Of a stretch of DNA of 64,000 bases, positions 50,102 to 58,839 are shown in pieces; the stretch's first letter is position 1; each line of letters opens with the position of its first letter. The position numbers and the translations under genes were made by a program. The notes beneath the pieces were generated by a model. It was not told the DNA's origin, did no database searches, and was given only the letters and a program-made list of their open reading frames with translations. Source of the stretch: Microbispora corallina (GTDB lineage: Bacteria > Actinomycetota > Actinomycetes > Streptosporangiales > Streptosporangiaceae); the NCBI RefSeq assembly GCF_016863035.1, contig NZ_BOOC01000014.1, positions 248,001 through 312,000 on the forward strand. The letters run 5' to 3'.

Positions 50102-51721
50102 ATGCGCTGGCACAAGCGTCTTCTCGCGGCGGGAGCCGTGGCCGCCGTGACCCTCACCGCCGCGGCCTGCGCCGGCGGGAAGGTCCGCGGCGCGGAAGGC
50201 TCCCCCCAGCCGGGCGCGTCCCAGAGCGCGGCCGACGCGACGTTCGTCTACGTGCCCAACCTGGACGTCGTCACCGACTGGGACCCCGCGAGCTCGTATT
50301 CCAACGAGATCATCGCGATGGAGAACATCTACGAGTCGCTGACCCGGTACAACCCGCAGACGAAGAAGGCCGAGCCGCGGCTGGCCACCTCGTGGACGTC
50401 CTCGCCCGACGGCAAAAAGTGGACGTTCACCCTGCGGTCCGGCGCGACCTTCCACACCGGCAAGCCGGTCGACGCGGCCGCGGCGAAGGCCTCGATCGAG
50501 CGCACGATGAAGATCGGGCAGGGGGCGGCCTACATCTGGGGCGCGGTCGACAAGATCGAGGCCCCGAGCCCCACCACGCTGGAGTTCACGCTCAAGTACC
50601 CGACCCCGCTCGACCTGATCGCCTCGGCGGGCTACGCGTCGTACATCTACGACACGACGGCCGAGTCCGGCGACCTGAAGAAGTGGTTCGGCGAGGGCCA
50701 CGACGCCGGCTCCGGGCCGTACACGATCGACAGCTGGCAGAAGGGCCAGGAGACCGAGCTCACGCTCAAGGCGTACGACGCCTACTGGGGCGGCTGGAGC
50801 GGCCCGCACTACAAGAAGATCGCCTACCGGGTCACGCCCGAGCTCACCACCGCGTGGCAGCTGCTGCAGCGCGGCGAGGTGACGTTCGTGCAGCGGCTCA
50901 ACGCCCAGCTGTTCGCGCAGGCCAGCTCCACGCCGACCGTGCAGACGTCGCAGACGCCGTCGTTCCAGAACCTGCTCACGCTGTTCAACACCGTGAGCGG
51001 CCCCCTCAAGGACGTGCGCCTGCGCCAGGCCGTGCAGAAGGCGATCGACTACGACGGCCTGGTGGCCGCGATGAAGGGCTCCGGCGTCGCGGCGAGCGGC
51101 CTGGTGCCGGAGGGCCTGCTCGGCTACTCCACCAGCCAGACCCCGAAGCAGGACCTCCCGGGCGCCGAGGCCCTGCTCAAGCAGGCCGGGTACGGCCCCG
51201 GCGGCAAGCGGCTCGACCTCACCCTGACGTACGCGCAGGGCGACAGCGACCAGGACCTGCTGGTCACGCTGCTCAGCTCGGCCCTCGACAAGCTGAACGT
51301 GAAGCTCACGGCCAAGCCGCTGCAGTGGACCACCCAGTGGGACCAGGGCAAGGCGAAGGACCCGTCCAAGCGGCAGGACATCTTCGTCATGTACTGGTAC
51401 CCGGACTACGCCGACGCCTACTCGTGGTTCGTGAACGTGTTCCACAGCGCCGAGCCGATCTCGTTCAATCTCTCGTACCTCAAGGACGCGGGGATCGACA
51501 AGGAGATCGACGAGCTCCCGGCGCTCACGGCGACCGACAAGACGGCCGCGGAGAAGGCGTACGGCGACCTGCAGAACAAGATCATCAACGAGAAGGCCGC
51601 GGTGGCGGTGCCGTACGTGCAGAACTACCAGCGGGCCTTCGCCAAGTCCGTCCAGGGGTACACCGACAACCCGGCCTACCCGAACGTCGTCTTCGTGTAC
51701 GACCTCAAGCCCGGTGCCTGA
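50102..51721 (+). CDS. ABC transporter substrate-binding lipoprotein (SBP family 5), copy 1
   Basis: 539 residues, ATG 50102; an in-frame GTG at 50078 is less likely since AAAGGAAAGGA upstream acts as ribosome site. Signal peptide ending LTAAACAGG, a lipobox-like Cys although position -3 is Ala. The body is a family 5 peptide/nickel binding protein: ENIYESLTRYNPQ, GSGPYTIDSWQKG, and DVRLRQAVQKAIDYDGLV. It closely resembles the protein starting at 63114. It is the first gene of a complete dipeptide-type importer and probably delivers the substrate of the flanking hydantoinase-like enzymes. Confidence 0.92.
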   Translation: MRWHKRLLAAGAVAAVTLTAAACAGGKVRGAEGSPQPGASQSAADATFVYVPNLDVVTDWDPASSYSNEIIAMENIYESLTRYNPQTKKAEPRLATSWTSSPDGKKWTFTLRSGATFHTGKPVDAAAAKASIERTMKIGQGAAYIWGAVDKIEAPSPTTLEFTLKYPTPLDLIASAGYASYIYDTTAESGDLKKWFGEGHDAGSGPYTIDSWQKGQETELTLKAYDAYWGGWSGPHYKKIAYRVTPELTTAWQLLQRGEVTFVQRLNAQLFAQASSTPTVQTSQTPSFQNLLTLFNTVSGPLKDVRLRQAVQKAIDYDGLVAAMKGSGVAASGLVPEGLLGYSTSQTPKQDLPGAEALLKQAGYGPGGKRLDLTLTYAQGDSDQDLLVTLLSSALDKLNVKLTAKPLQWTTQWDQGKAKDPSKRQDIFVMYWYPDYADAYSWFVNVFHSAEPISFNLSYLKDAGIDKEIDELPALTATDKTAAEKAYGDLQNKIINEKAAVAVPYVQNYQRAFAKSVQGYTDNPAYPNVVFVYDLKPGA

Positions 51722-51724
51722 GGA

Positions 51725-52741
51725 ATGACGCGGTACCTGATCCGCCGGCTCGGCCAGGCCGCCCTGGTCGTGGCCGGCGTGGTCACCCTCACGTTCGTCA
51801 TCATGCGGCTGGTCCCCGGCGACCCGGCCGTGGCGTACGCGGGACCCAGGGCGTCCCCGGCCGAACTGGCGGCGGCCCGCCGCCAGTTCGGCCTGGACGA
51901 CCCGCTGCCGGTGCAGCTGTGGACCTACGTCCGCGACCTGCTCGGCGGGGACTGGGGGACGAGCCTGCACACCAGGCGGCCGGTGCGCGACGACCTGTTC
52001 CAGGCGTTCCCGGCCTCGCTCGAACTCGTCGGCGCGGCGCTCGTCGTCGCCGTCGTGGTGGGGATCCCGCTCGGGGTCGCCGCCGCCCGCTACAAGGGCA
52101 GGCTGCCCGACCTGTCCATCCGGCTGTCATCGATGCTGGCGGTGTCGGTGCCGGTGTTCTGGCTGGCCCTGGCCCTGCAGACGGTCTTCGCCAGCGGGCT
52201 CGGCTGGTTCCCCGTGGCGGGGGAGTACGACACGAACCTCGACCGCACCAGCCCCCTGCACGTCTACACCAACGTCACCGCCGTGGACGCCCTGTTCACC
52301 GGCAACTGGCCGATCCTGGCGAGCACGCTGTCGCACCTCGTGCTGCCCGCCCTGGTGATCGCCGCCTACCCGGCCGGGGTGGTGGCCCAGATGACGAGGG
52401 CCGCCCTCATCGAGGAGTCGGCCCGCGACCACGCCCGGCTGGAGCGCGCCCTCGGCTTCGGGGAGACCGCCGTGCTCACCCGCTTCGCGCTGCGGCCGGC
52501 CCTCAACCCGGTGCTGTCGCTCGTCGCGCTCGTGTTCGCGTACTCGATCGTGAACGGCTTCCTCGTGGAGGCCGTCTTCAACTGGCCGGGCCTCGGCCGG
52601 TACGCCGCCGACTCGATCAGGTCGCTCGACACCCCCTCGATCGCCGGGGTGACGCTGCTCGTCGCCGTCCTCTACGTGGCGGCCAACCTCGCCGTGGACC
52701 TGCTCCAGGGCGTCGTCGACCCGAGGGTGAGGGCGCGATGA
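51725..52741 (+). CDS. ABC transporter permease (DppB type)
   Basis: 338 residues, ATG three bases after the SBP stop. Six transmembrane helices, the N-terminal MTRYLIRRLGQAALVVAGVV of DppB/OppB, and the cytoplasmic EAA loop (EESARDHARLERALGFGETAVLTRFALRPAL). It pairs with the next permease to form the import channel. Confidence 0.93.
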   Translation: MTRYLIRRLGQAALVVAGVVTLTFVIMRLVPGDPAVAYAGPRASPAELAAARRQFGLDDPLPVQLWTYVRDLLGGDWGTSLHTRRPVRDDLFQAFPASLELVGAALVVAVVVGIPLGVAAARYKGRLPDLSIRLSSMLAVSVPVFWLALALQTVFASGLGWFPVAGEYDTNLDRTSPLHVYTNVTAVDALFTGNWPILASTLSHLVLPALVIAAYPAGVVAQMTRAALIEESARDHARLERALGFGETAVLTRFALRPALNPVLSLVALVFAYSIVNGFLVEAVFNWPGLGRYAADSIRSLDTPSIAGVTLLVAVLYVAANLAVDLLQGVVDPRVRAR

Positions 52742-53598
52742 CGGCCCCCGGAGGCGTCCTGCCCCTGCGCCGCACGCCGCTGCGCCGCCTCGCCGGGGTG
52801 GACCGGCTCGCGGTCGCCGGGGCCGTGCTGCTCGCGCTCGTCGTGCTCGCGGCGCTGCTCGCGCCGTGGATCGCGCCCTACCCGGACGACGGCGGCTCGG
52901 CCACCCATCCGCTGGAGGCGCTGGTCCCGCCGAGCGGCGCCCACTGGTTCGGCACCGACCAGGTCGGCCGCGACGTGCTCAGCCGCGTGCTGTTCGGCGC
53001 CCGCACGTCCCTGCTGATCGCCGTCGCGGTCCTCGTGATCTCCGGCGTGGCCGGCGTCGTGCTGGGCGTGGTCGCCGGGTACGCCGGCGGCTGGGTCCGC
53101 GACGTCATCATGCGGGTGACCGACGTGTTCCTGGCGTTCCCCGCGCTGCTGCTGTCGCTCGCGCTGGCCGTGGTGCTCCAGCCCAGCGTGACGACCGTGA
53201 TCGTGGCCATCGCCGTGACCTGGTGGCCCTGGTACGCCCGGCTCACGGCCTCGGTGGCGGCCTCGGTGGCCACCCGGGGGTTCGTCGACTCGGCCCGCTG
53301 CCTGGGCGTGCCGGCCCCCGTCATCGTCTTCCGCCACGTGCTGCCGAACTCGCTCACGCCCGTGCTCGTCCAGCTGTCGCTCGACGGCGGCGGGGTCATC
53401 CTCACCGCGGCCGCCCTGTCGTACCTCGGGCTGGGGGCTCACGAGCCGACCTCGGAGTGGGGGCTGATGGTCCAGCAGGGCCAGTCGCTGTTCACCACCG
53501 ACTGGTGGGTCGTGACGTTCCCCGGGCTGGCCATCCTGCTCACCGCGTTCGCGTTCAACGTGCTGGGCGAGGGGCTGAGGGCGAGGCTGGCGCGATGA
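52738..53598 (+). CDS. ABC transporter permease (DppC type)
   Basis: 286 residues, ATG 52738 in an ATGA overlap with dppB; longer frames over this stretch are shadows. DppC signatures: a long first helix after LRRLAGVDRLA, HWFGTDQVGRDVLSRVLFGAR, and the EAA loop FVDSARCLGVPAPVIVFRHVLPN. Five to six transmembrane helices. Channel partner of DppB. Confidence 0.93.
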   Translation: MTAPGGVLPLRRTPLRRLAGVDRLAVAGAVLLALVVLAALLAPWIAPYPDDGGSATHPLEALVPPSGAHWFGTDQVGRDVLSRVLFGARTSLLIAVAVLVISGVAGVVLGVVAGYAGGWVRDVIMRVTDVFLAFPALLLSLALAVVLQPSVTTVIVAIAVTWWPWYARLTASVAASVATRGFVDSARCLGVPAPVIVFRHVLPNSLTPVLVQLSLDGGGVILTAAALSYLGLGAHEPTSEWGLMVQQGQSLFTTDWWVVTFPGLAILLTAFAFNVLGEGLRARLAR

Positions 53599-54371
53599 TC
53601 AGGATCAGGGACCTGGCGGTCCGGATCGGCGACCGGGTGATCGCGTCGGTCCCGGAGCTCGACGTGGCGCCCGGGGAGTGCGTCGCCGTCGTCGGCGAGA
53701 GCGGCTCGGGCAAGACCACCACCCTGCTCGCCACGCTCGGCCTCGTCCACGGCGCCCAGGTGACCGGGACGATCACGGTCGGCGGCGTCGACGTTCTCAC
53801 GGCCGGCCCGGCGCAGCTGCGGGCGATCCGCGGCTCACGGGCGGCGCTCGTCATGCAGAGCCCGCAGGCCGCCCTCAACCCCACGATGCGGCTCGGCACG
53901 CTGATGCGGCGCGCCCTCGCCCGGCACGGCGTCAAGGGGGCGGACGCCCAGGCCCGGGCCGAGGAGGCCGTCCGGGCCGTCCTGCTGGACCCGGAGATCC
54001 TGCGCCGCTACCCCCACCAGGTGTCCGGCGGCCAGGCCCAGCGGTTCGCGATCGCGCTGGCGCTCGCCCTCGGCGCCGAGGTCGTGCTGGCCGACGAGCC
54101 GACCAGCGCGCTCGACGTGACCGTGCAGGCCGAGGTGGTGGGCGTGCTGCGGCGGCTGCGCGACGAGCGCGGGCTCGCCGTCCTGCTCGTCTCCCACGAC
54201 CTCGCGCTGGTGTCCACCATCGCCGATCGGGTGGTGGTGATGCGGGACGGCGCGGTGGTCGAGAGCGGCGCCGCCGCGGAGCTGTTCTCCCGGCCGTCCG
54301 ACGCCTACACGCGCGAGCTGATCGCCGCCGTCCCCCGGCTTCCCGGCGACCCAGGCGAGGAGGGGCCATGA
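53595..54371 (+). CDS. ABC transporter ATP-binding protein (DppD type)
   Basis: 258 residues, ATG 53595, ATGA overlap. Walker A GESGSGKTTT, Q-loop VMQSPQAALNP, signature VSGGQAQR, Walker B VVLADEPTSALD, and switch His in LVSHDLALV. It lacks the C-terminal oligopeptide-ABC tail present in the next ATPase. Works as one half of the heterodimeric motor. Confidence 0.93.
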   Translation: MIRIRDLAVRIGDRVIASVPELDVAPGECVAVVGESGSGKTTTLLATLGLVHGAQVTGTITVGGVDVLTAGPAQLRAIRGSRAALVMQSPQAALNPTMRLGTLMRRALARHGVKGADAQARAEEAVRAVLLDPEILRRYPHQVSGGQAQRFAIALALALGAEVVLADEPTSALDVTVQAEVVGVLRRLRDERGLAVLLVSHDLALVSTIADRVVVMRDGAVVESGAAAELFSRPSDAYTRELIAAVPRLPGDPGEEGP

Positions 54372-55399
54372 CCGGCCAGGAGGTGCTGGCCGCGGAGGGC
54401 GTGACCCTCGCGTACGGCCCGACCGCGGTCGTCCACGACGTGACCCTGCCCGTGGACGAGGGCGGCGTCGGCCTCATCGGCGAGAGCGGCTCGGGCAAGA
54501 CCACGCTGGCCCGCGGGCTGCTGGGCCTGCTGCGCCCCCGCTCCGGCGTCATACGGTACGGCTCCCGCGACCTCGCCTCCCTCGACAGGAGGGGGCGGGC
54601 GGAGTTCCGCCGGGCCGTCCAGCCCGTCTTCCAGGACGGTAGCGAGGCCCTCGACCCCCGCATGACGGCCGAGGCGTCCATCGCGGAGGCGCTGACCACC
54701 CACCACCGCATGGGCCGGGACGAGCGGCGCGGGCGGGTCCGCGACCTGCTGGCCGCCGTCGGCCTGGACGCGGCGCTCGCCGGGCGGAGGCCGCACGAGA
54801 TGTCCGGCGGGCAGCGGCAGCGCGTCGCGATCGCCCGCGCCCTCGCCGTCGAGCCGCGACTGCTCGTGCTCGACGAGCCGACAAGCGCGCTCGACGTGAC
54901 CGTGCAGGCCCGGATCCTCGACCTGCTTGAGGGCCTGGCGGACGAGCGCGGCCTGGGCTATCTGCTGATCACGCACAACCTCGGAGTGGTCGGCCGCCTG
55001 TGCCGCACCTCCCACGTCATGTTCGCCGGGCGGATCGTCGAGTCGGGGCCGACCCGGGACCTGCTCACCCGGCCGGCCCACCCGTACACGCTGGCGCTGC
55101 GCGACGCGGTGCCGCGCCTGGGCGGCGAGCCGCCCCGGGCGTCCGGACGCACCGAGGCCGCGCCCGCCGGGACCGGATGCCCCTTCCGGCTGCGCTGCCC
55201 GTTCGCGGTCGACCGCTGCCGCGAGGAGGCGCCCGCGCCGCGCGAGGTGGAGGGGCGTAACGTGGCCTGTCACCGCGCGGAGGAGGTGCTCACCGGCCTC
55301 GCCCCCGACGCCGTCCCCGTCCCCGGGGCGGCGCCGTCCCCGGGCGCCGGCCCCCGCCAGGACGACCGAGGTGATGCCCCCGATGCGCCACGTCAGTGA
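54368..55399 (+). CDS. ABC transporter ATP-binding protein (DppF type)
   Basis: 343 residues, ATG 54368, ATGA overlap. Walker A GESGSGKTTL, signature MSGGQRQR, Walker B LLVLDEPTSALD, switch His in LITHNLGVV. A C-terminal oligo/dipeptide tail with the Cys motif CPFRLRCPFAVDRC, then a low-complexity Pro/Ala end. It overlaps the start of the PucR gene, so the regulator is translated with the transporter. Confidence 0.92.
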   Translation: MTGQEVLAAEGVTLAYGPTAVVHDVTLPVDEGGVGLIGESGSGKTTLARGLLGLLRPRSGVIRYGSRDLASLDRRGRAEFRRAVQPVFQDGSEALDPRMTAEASIAEALTTHHRMGRDERRGRVRDLLAAVGLDAALAGRRPHEMSGGQRQRVAIARALAVEPRLLVLDEPTSALDVTVQARILDLLEGLADERGLGYLLITHNLGVVGRLCRTSHVMFAGRIVESGPTRDLLTRPAHPYTLALRDAVPRLGGEPPRASGRTEAAPAGTGCPFRLRCPFAVDRCREEAPAPREVEGRNVACHRAEEVLTGLAPDAVPVPGAAPSPGAGPRQDDRGDAPDAPRQ

Positions 55400-56795
55400 C
55401 CTGCTGAGGACGCCCGCGGGCCGCCGGCTGACGCTCGTCGCCGGCCCCTGGGACGCCCGTCCCGTCGAGAGCGTCGTGCTCGTCGACGAGATGCGCGACC
55501 TGGAGACCGCCCCGCCCGGCGCGCTGGCGATCCTGTCGCGCCACGCCACGCAGGGCTGCGGAGTGCTCGACGCGCTGCGGGTCGCGGGACGCGGCGACCT
55601 CGCCGGGATCGTGCTGCCGGGACCGTCCGGCACCTCGCCCGACATCGTGGAGGTCGCCCGCCGGGCCCGGGTGGCCCTGCTCGCCGGCGCCTCCGACCAG
55701 TCGCTGTCGGAGACCGTGCTCGGGCTCAGCGCCGCCGTTCGGGCCGACCCGGGCCTGCTGCTGCGCCGCACCCGCGAGGCGATCGACGGGCTCGGCGCCA
55801 TCGAGGGCGCGGGCGAGGACGACATCCTGCGCGCCGCGTCCGCCTCCATCGGGGTCCGGTACGGCGTGGCGGAGCTCGCGGACCCGGCGGCCAACGCCGC
55901 CGTCATCCGGGTGGACGGGCGGCCCGACGGCTACGTGCGCTGGGACGGCCAGGACCCGGCGGCCGCCATCGTCGGGCAGGTCGTCGCGACCACGCTCGGC
56001 CGGGTGCGGGCCGCCGCCAGGGCGGCCGAGCGCGCCCGGGAGGCCGCGCTGCTCGCCCTGCTGCGGGCCGGGACCAAGGACGTCCGGGCCGCCGCCCGCC
56101 GGGCCCGGCACGAGGGCGTGCCCGTGGACGGGTGGCACGTCGCCGTGTTCCTGCGCGGGCCCCTGCCGCCCGGAGGCGAGGCCGCGCTCCGCCAGGCCCG
56201 CCGGGCCGCCCTCCGGGCGTTCGACGGGGAGGACCTGGCGGCGCCGCCGCTCGTCGCCCCCTGGCAGGGCGGCCTGCTGGTGGTCCTCAGCACCGACGAG
56301 CGGGCCGCGGGCGTCCCCTCGGGCGACGGCTGGCCGCCCCTCGGCATCGGGATCGGCACCAGCCAGGGCGGCGCCGACGGGCTGCGCCGCACCGCCTCGC
56401 AGGCGCGGGCGGCGGCCGGGCGGGCCCCGGCGGGCCAGGTGGTGCGGTTCGACCGGCTGGGCGTCCACGCGATCCTCGCGGAGCTGACCGGCAGCGAGAG
56501 CGCCATCGTGGCGGCCCGCGACATGCTCGCCCCCCTCGACCGCCTGGGCGCGCTGTCGGCCCACGCGGTGCCCACGCTCAAGGCGTACCTCGACAGCTGG
56601 GGGTCGCGGACGCGGGCGGCGGAGCTGCTCAACCTGCACCCCAACGCGGTCGCCCACCGGATCCGGCGCATCGCGGAGGCCCTGGAGGCCGACCTGTCGG
56701 ACCCGCAGACCCGCCTCGCGCTGCAACTGGCCTGCCACGTCGTGGCCGACCGTGACTGTCTCCCGGGCACAACAACGGCGATCACGTCGTCGTGA
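55383..56795 (+). CDS. PucR-family transcriptional regulator
   Basis: About 470 residues from ATG 55383, 11 bases after GAGG; GTG 55371 and ATG 55374 are also in frame. The N-terminal PucR domain begins HVSDLLRTPAGRRLTLVAG, a GGDEF-like middle region follows, and the C-terminal HTH is LKAYLDSWGSRTRAAELLNL then HPNAVAHRIRRIAEALE. PucR proteins regulate purine, hydantoin or amino-acid catabolism. Its place between the importer and hyuAB makes it the likely regulator of this block. Confidence 0.9.
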   Translation: MRHVSDLLRTPAGRRLTLVAGPWDARPVESVVLVDEMRDLETAPPGALAILSRHATQGCGVLDALRVAGRGDLAGIVLPGPSGTSPDIVEVARRARVALLAGASDQSLSETVLGLSAAVRADPGLLLRRTREAIDGLGAIEGAGEDDILRAASASIGVRYGVAELADPAANAAVIRVDGRPDGYVRWDGQDPAAAIVGQVVATTLGRVRAAARAAERAREAALLALLRAGTKDVRAAARRARHEGVPVDGWHVAVFLRGPLPPGGEAALRQARRAALRAFDGEDLAAPPLVAPWQGGLLVVLSTDERAAGVPSGDGWPPLGIGIGTSQGGADGLRRTASQARAAAGRAPAGQVVRFDRLGVHAILAELTGSESAIVAARDMLAPLDRLGALSAHAVPTLKAYLDSWGSRTRAAELLNLHPNAVAHRIRRIAEALEADLSDPQTRLALQLACHVVADRDCLPGTTTAITSS

Positions 56796-56838
56796 GGCCA
56801 CATCGACGGGCCCCGCGCCGCGTCCTACGTTGCCAGGC

Positions 56839-58839
56839 ATGACAACGGTCATCGGAGTGGACGTCGGCGGCACCTTCACCGACCTCGTCCTGCACGACGC
56901 GGCGACCGGCGAGATCAGGGTCGCCAAGCAGCCCACGACGCCGGCGGCGCCGGAGCTCGGGGTGCTGGCCGCCGTGGACGCCGCCGTGCCCGCCGGCCTG
57001 CTCGCGCGCTGCGCCCACTTCGTCCACGGCACCACGGTCGGCCTGAACGCGCTGCTGGAAAGTCGCGGGGCCGCCGTCGGCCTGATCACGACCCGGGGTT
57101 TCCGCGACGTCCTGGAGATCCGCCGGGGCGACCGCGACGACCCGTACGACCTGTTCTGGACCCCGCCGCCGCCGCTCGTGCCGAGGCGGCTGCGGGCGGA
57201 GGCGTCCGAGCGGGTGGCGGCCGACGGCTCGGTCGTCGGCGGGCTCGACGAGGACGACGTGCTCCGGGCGGCGCGGCTGTTCGCCGAGGAGGGCGTCGAG
57301 GCGGTCGCGATCGTCCTGGTCAACTCCTACGCCAACCCCGGCCACGAGCTGCGCGCCGCCGAACTGCTGCGGGAGGCCGGGTTCACGGGCCCGGTCTCGC
57401 TGTCGCACGAGGTGTCGGGGGAGTACCGCGAGTACGAGCGCACGTGCACCACCGTCGTCGACGCCTTCGTCCGCCACCGGATGGGCCCCTACCTGCACAA
57501 CCTCGACCGGGAGCTGCGTTCCCGCGGGTTCGGCGGCGAGCTGCTGGTCACCCGTTCCGGCGGGGGCGCGCTGACGCTGGCCGAGGCGGCCGCGCGGCCG
57601 TTCGAGACGATCCTGTCCGGCCCGGTCGCCGGCGCCGCCGCCACCGCGCGGCTGGCGGCGACCCTGGGCCTCGGCACCGCCGTCGCCGCCGACGTGGGCG
57701 GCACGAGCTTCGACACGGCCCTGATCGAGGACGGCCGGCTGCCGCTGCTCTACCAGGGTGAGGTCGTGGGGCTGCCGCTGCAGAGCCCGTGGGTGGACGT
57801 CCGCTCGGTGGGCGCGGGCGGAGGCTCCATCGCGTACGCCGACTCCGGCGGCCTGCTCCGGGTCGGGCCGCGCAGCGCGGGCGCCGACCCCGGTCCCGCC
57901 TGCTACGGCCGGGGCGGCGCCGAGCCCACAGTCACCGACGCCGCCCTGCACCTTGGCATGATCCCGGCCTGGCACATCTCCGGCGGCATCGAGCTGTCGG
58001 CGGACGCCGCCGCGGACGCCCTCGCGCCGCTGGCCGGACCGACCGGCATCGCGGACGCGGACACCGTGGCCGAGGGCGTCGTCCGGATCGCGGCGGCCCA
58101 CATGGCCCAGGCCGTCCGGGGCGTGACGGTCGAGCGCGGCGTGGACGCCCGGGGCGCCGCCATCGTCGCCTTCGGCGGCGCCGGCCCGCTGTTCGGCTGC
58201 CTCATCGCCGACGAGCTCGACGTGGACACGGTCGTCGTGCCGCCCAACGCGGGCAACTTCTCGGCGGTCGGGCTGGTGCAGGCGGACGTCGTCCGCTCGG
58301 CCGCCCGCACGCTCGTACGGCCCCTCGACGCGGACGCGCTCCCGGTGATCGAGGGACTGGCCGCCGCGCTGTTCGACCGCCTCGACGGCGCTGGCGCCGT
58401 ACGGGAGGTGGACCTCGACCTGCGGCACCGGGGGCAGGAGCACACGCTCACCGTCCCCGTACGGCTGGAGGAGGACGACGTGGAGGCCATCGGGGCCCGC
58501 TTCTCCGCGGCCTACCACCGGAGCTTCGGCCACCGGCTGCCCGACCCGCTGGAGGTCGTCACCGTGCGGGCGACGACCCGCGTGGTGCTCGACGCCGACC
58601 GCCCGCTGGTGCCCGCGCCCCCCTCAGGGGAGGCCGCCGGGGGCGCCACCCGGCTCTGGTCGTTCCGCCGCCGCGCCTGGGCCGAGGCCCCGGTGCTGGC
58701 GCGCGAGGGCTTCACCGGCCCGGCCGAGGGGCCGCTGCTGGTGATCGAGCCGACCGCCACGACGTACGTGGACGCCGGGTTCGCCGTGGAGGCCCACGGC
58801 AGCGGCTGCCTCATGATCACACGGAAGGACCGCGGATGA
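56839..58839 (+). CDS. hyuA: HyuA: ATP-dependent hydantoinase/oxoprolinase subunit A
   Basis: 666 residues, ATG 56839; no strong ribosome site is seen. It has VIGVDVGGTFTDLVLHDAAT, FVHGTTVGLNALLESRGA, SHEVSGEYREYERTCTTVVDAF, AADVGGTSFDTALIEDG, and the terminal GAGGGSIA and FGGAGPLFG motifs. With HyuB it hydrolyses cyclic imides or 5-oxoproline-like rings using ATP. It is coupled to hyuB by ATGA. Full family length, unlike the short HyuA-type ATPase at 48523. Confidence 0.92.
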   Translation: MTTVIGVDVGGTFTDLVLHDAATGEIRVAKQPTTPAAPELGVLAAVDAAVPAGLLARCAHFVHGTTVGLNALLESRGAAVGLITTRGFRDVLEIRRGDRDDPYDLFWTPPPPLVPRRLRAEASERVAADGSVVGGLDEDDVLRAARLFAEEGVEAVAIVLVNSYANPGHELRAAELLREAGFTGPVSLSHEVSGEYREYERTCTTVVDAFVRHRMGPYLHNLDRELRSRGFGGELLVTRSGGGALTLAEAAARPFETILSGPVAGAAATARLAATLGLGTAVAADVGGTSFDTALIEDGRLPLLYQGEVVGLPLQSPWVDVRSVGAGGGSIAYADSGGLLRVGPRSAGADPGPACYGRGGAEPTVTDAALHLGMIPAWHISGGIELSADAAADALAPLAGPTGIADADTVAEGVVRIAAAHMAQAVRGVTVERGVDARGAAIVAFGGAGPLFGCLIADELDVDTVVVPPNAGNFSAVGLVQADVVRSAARTLVRPLDADALPVIEGLAAALFDRLDGAGAVREVDLDLRHRGQEHTLTVPVRLEEDDVEAIGARFSAAYHRSFGHRLPDPLEVVTVRATTRVVLDADRPLVPAPPSGEAAGGATRLWSFRRRAWAEAPVLAREGFTGPAEGPLLVIEPTATTYVDAGFAVEAHGSGCLMITRKDRG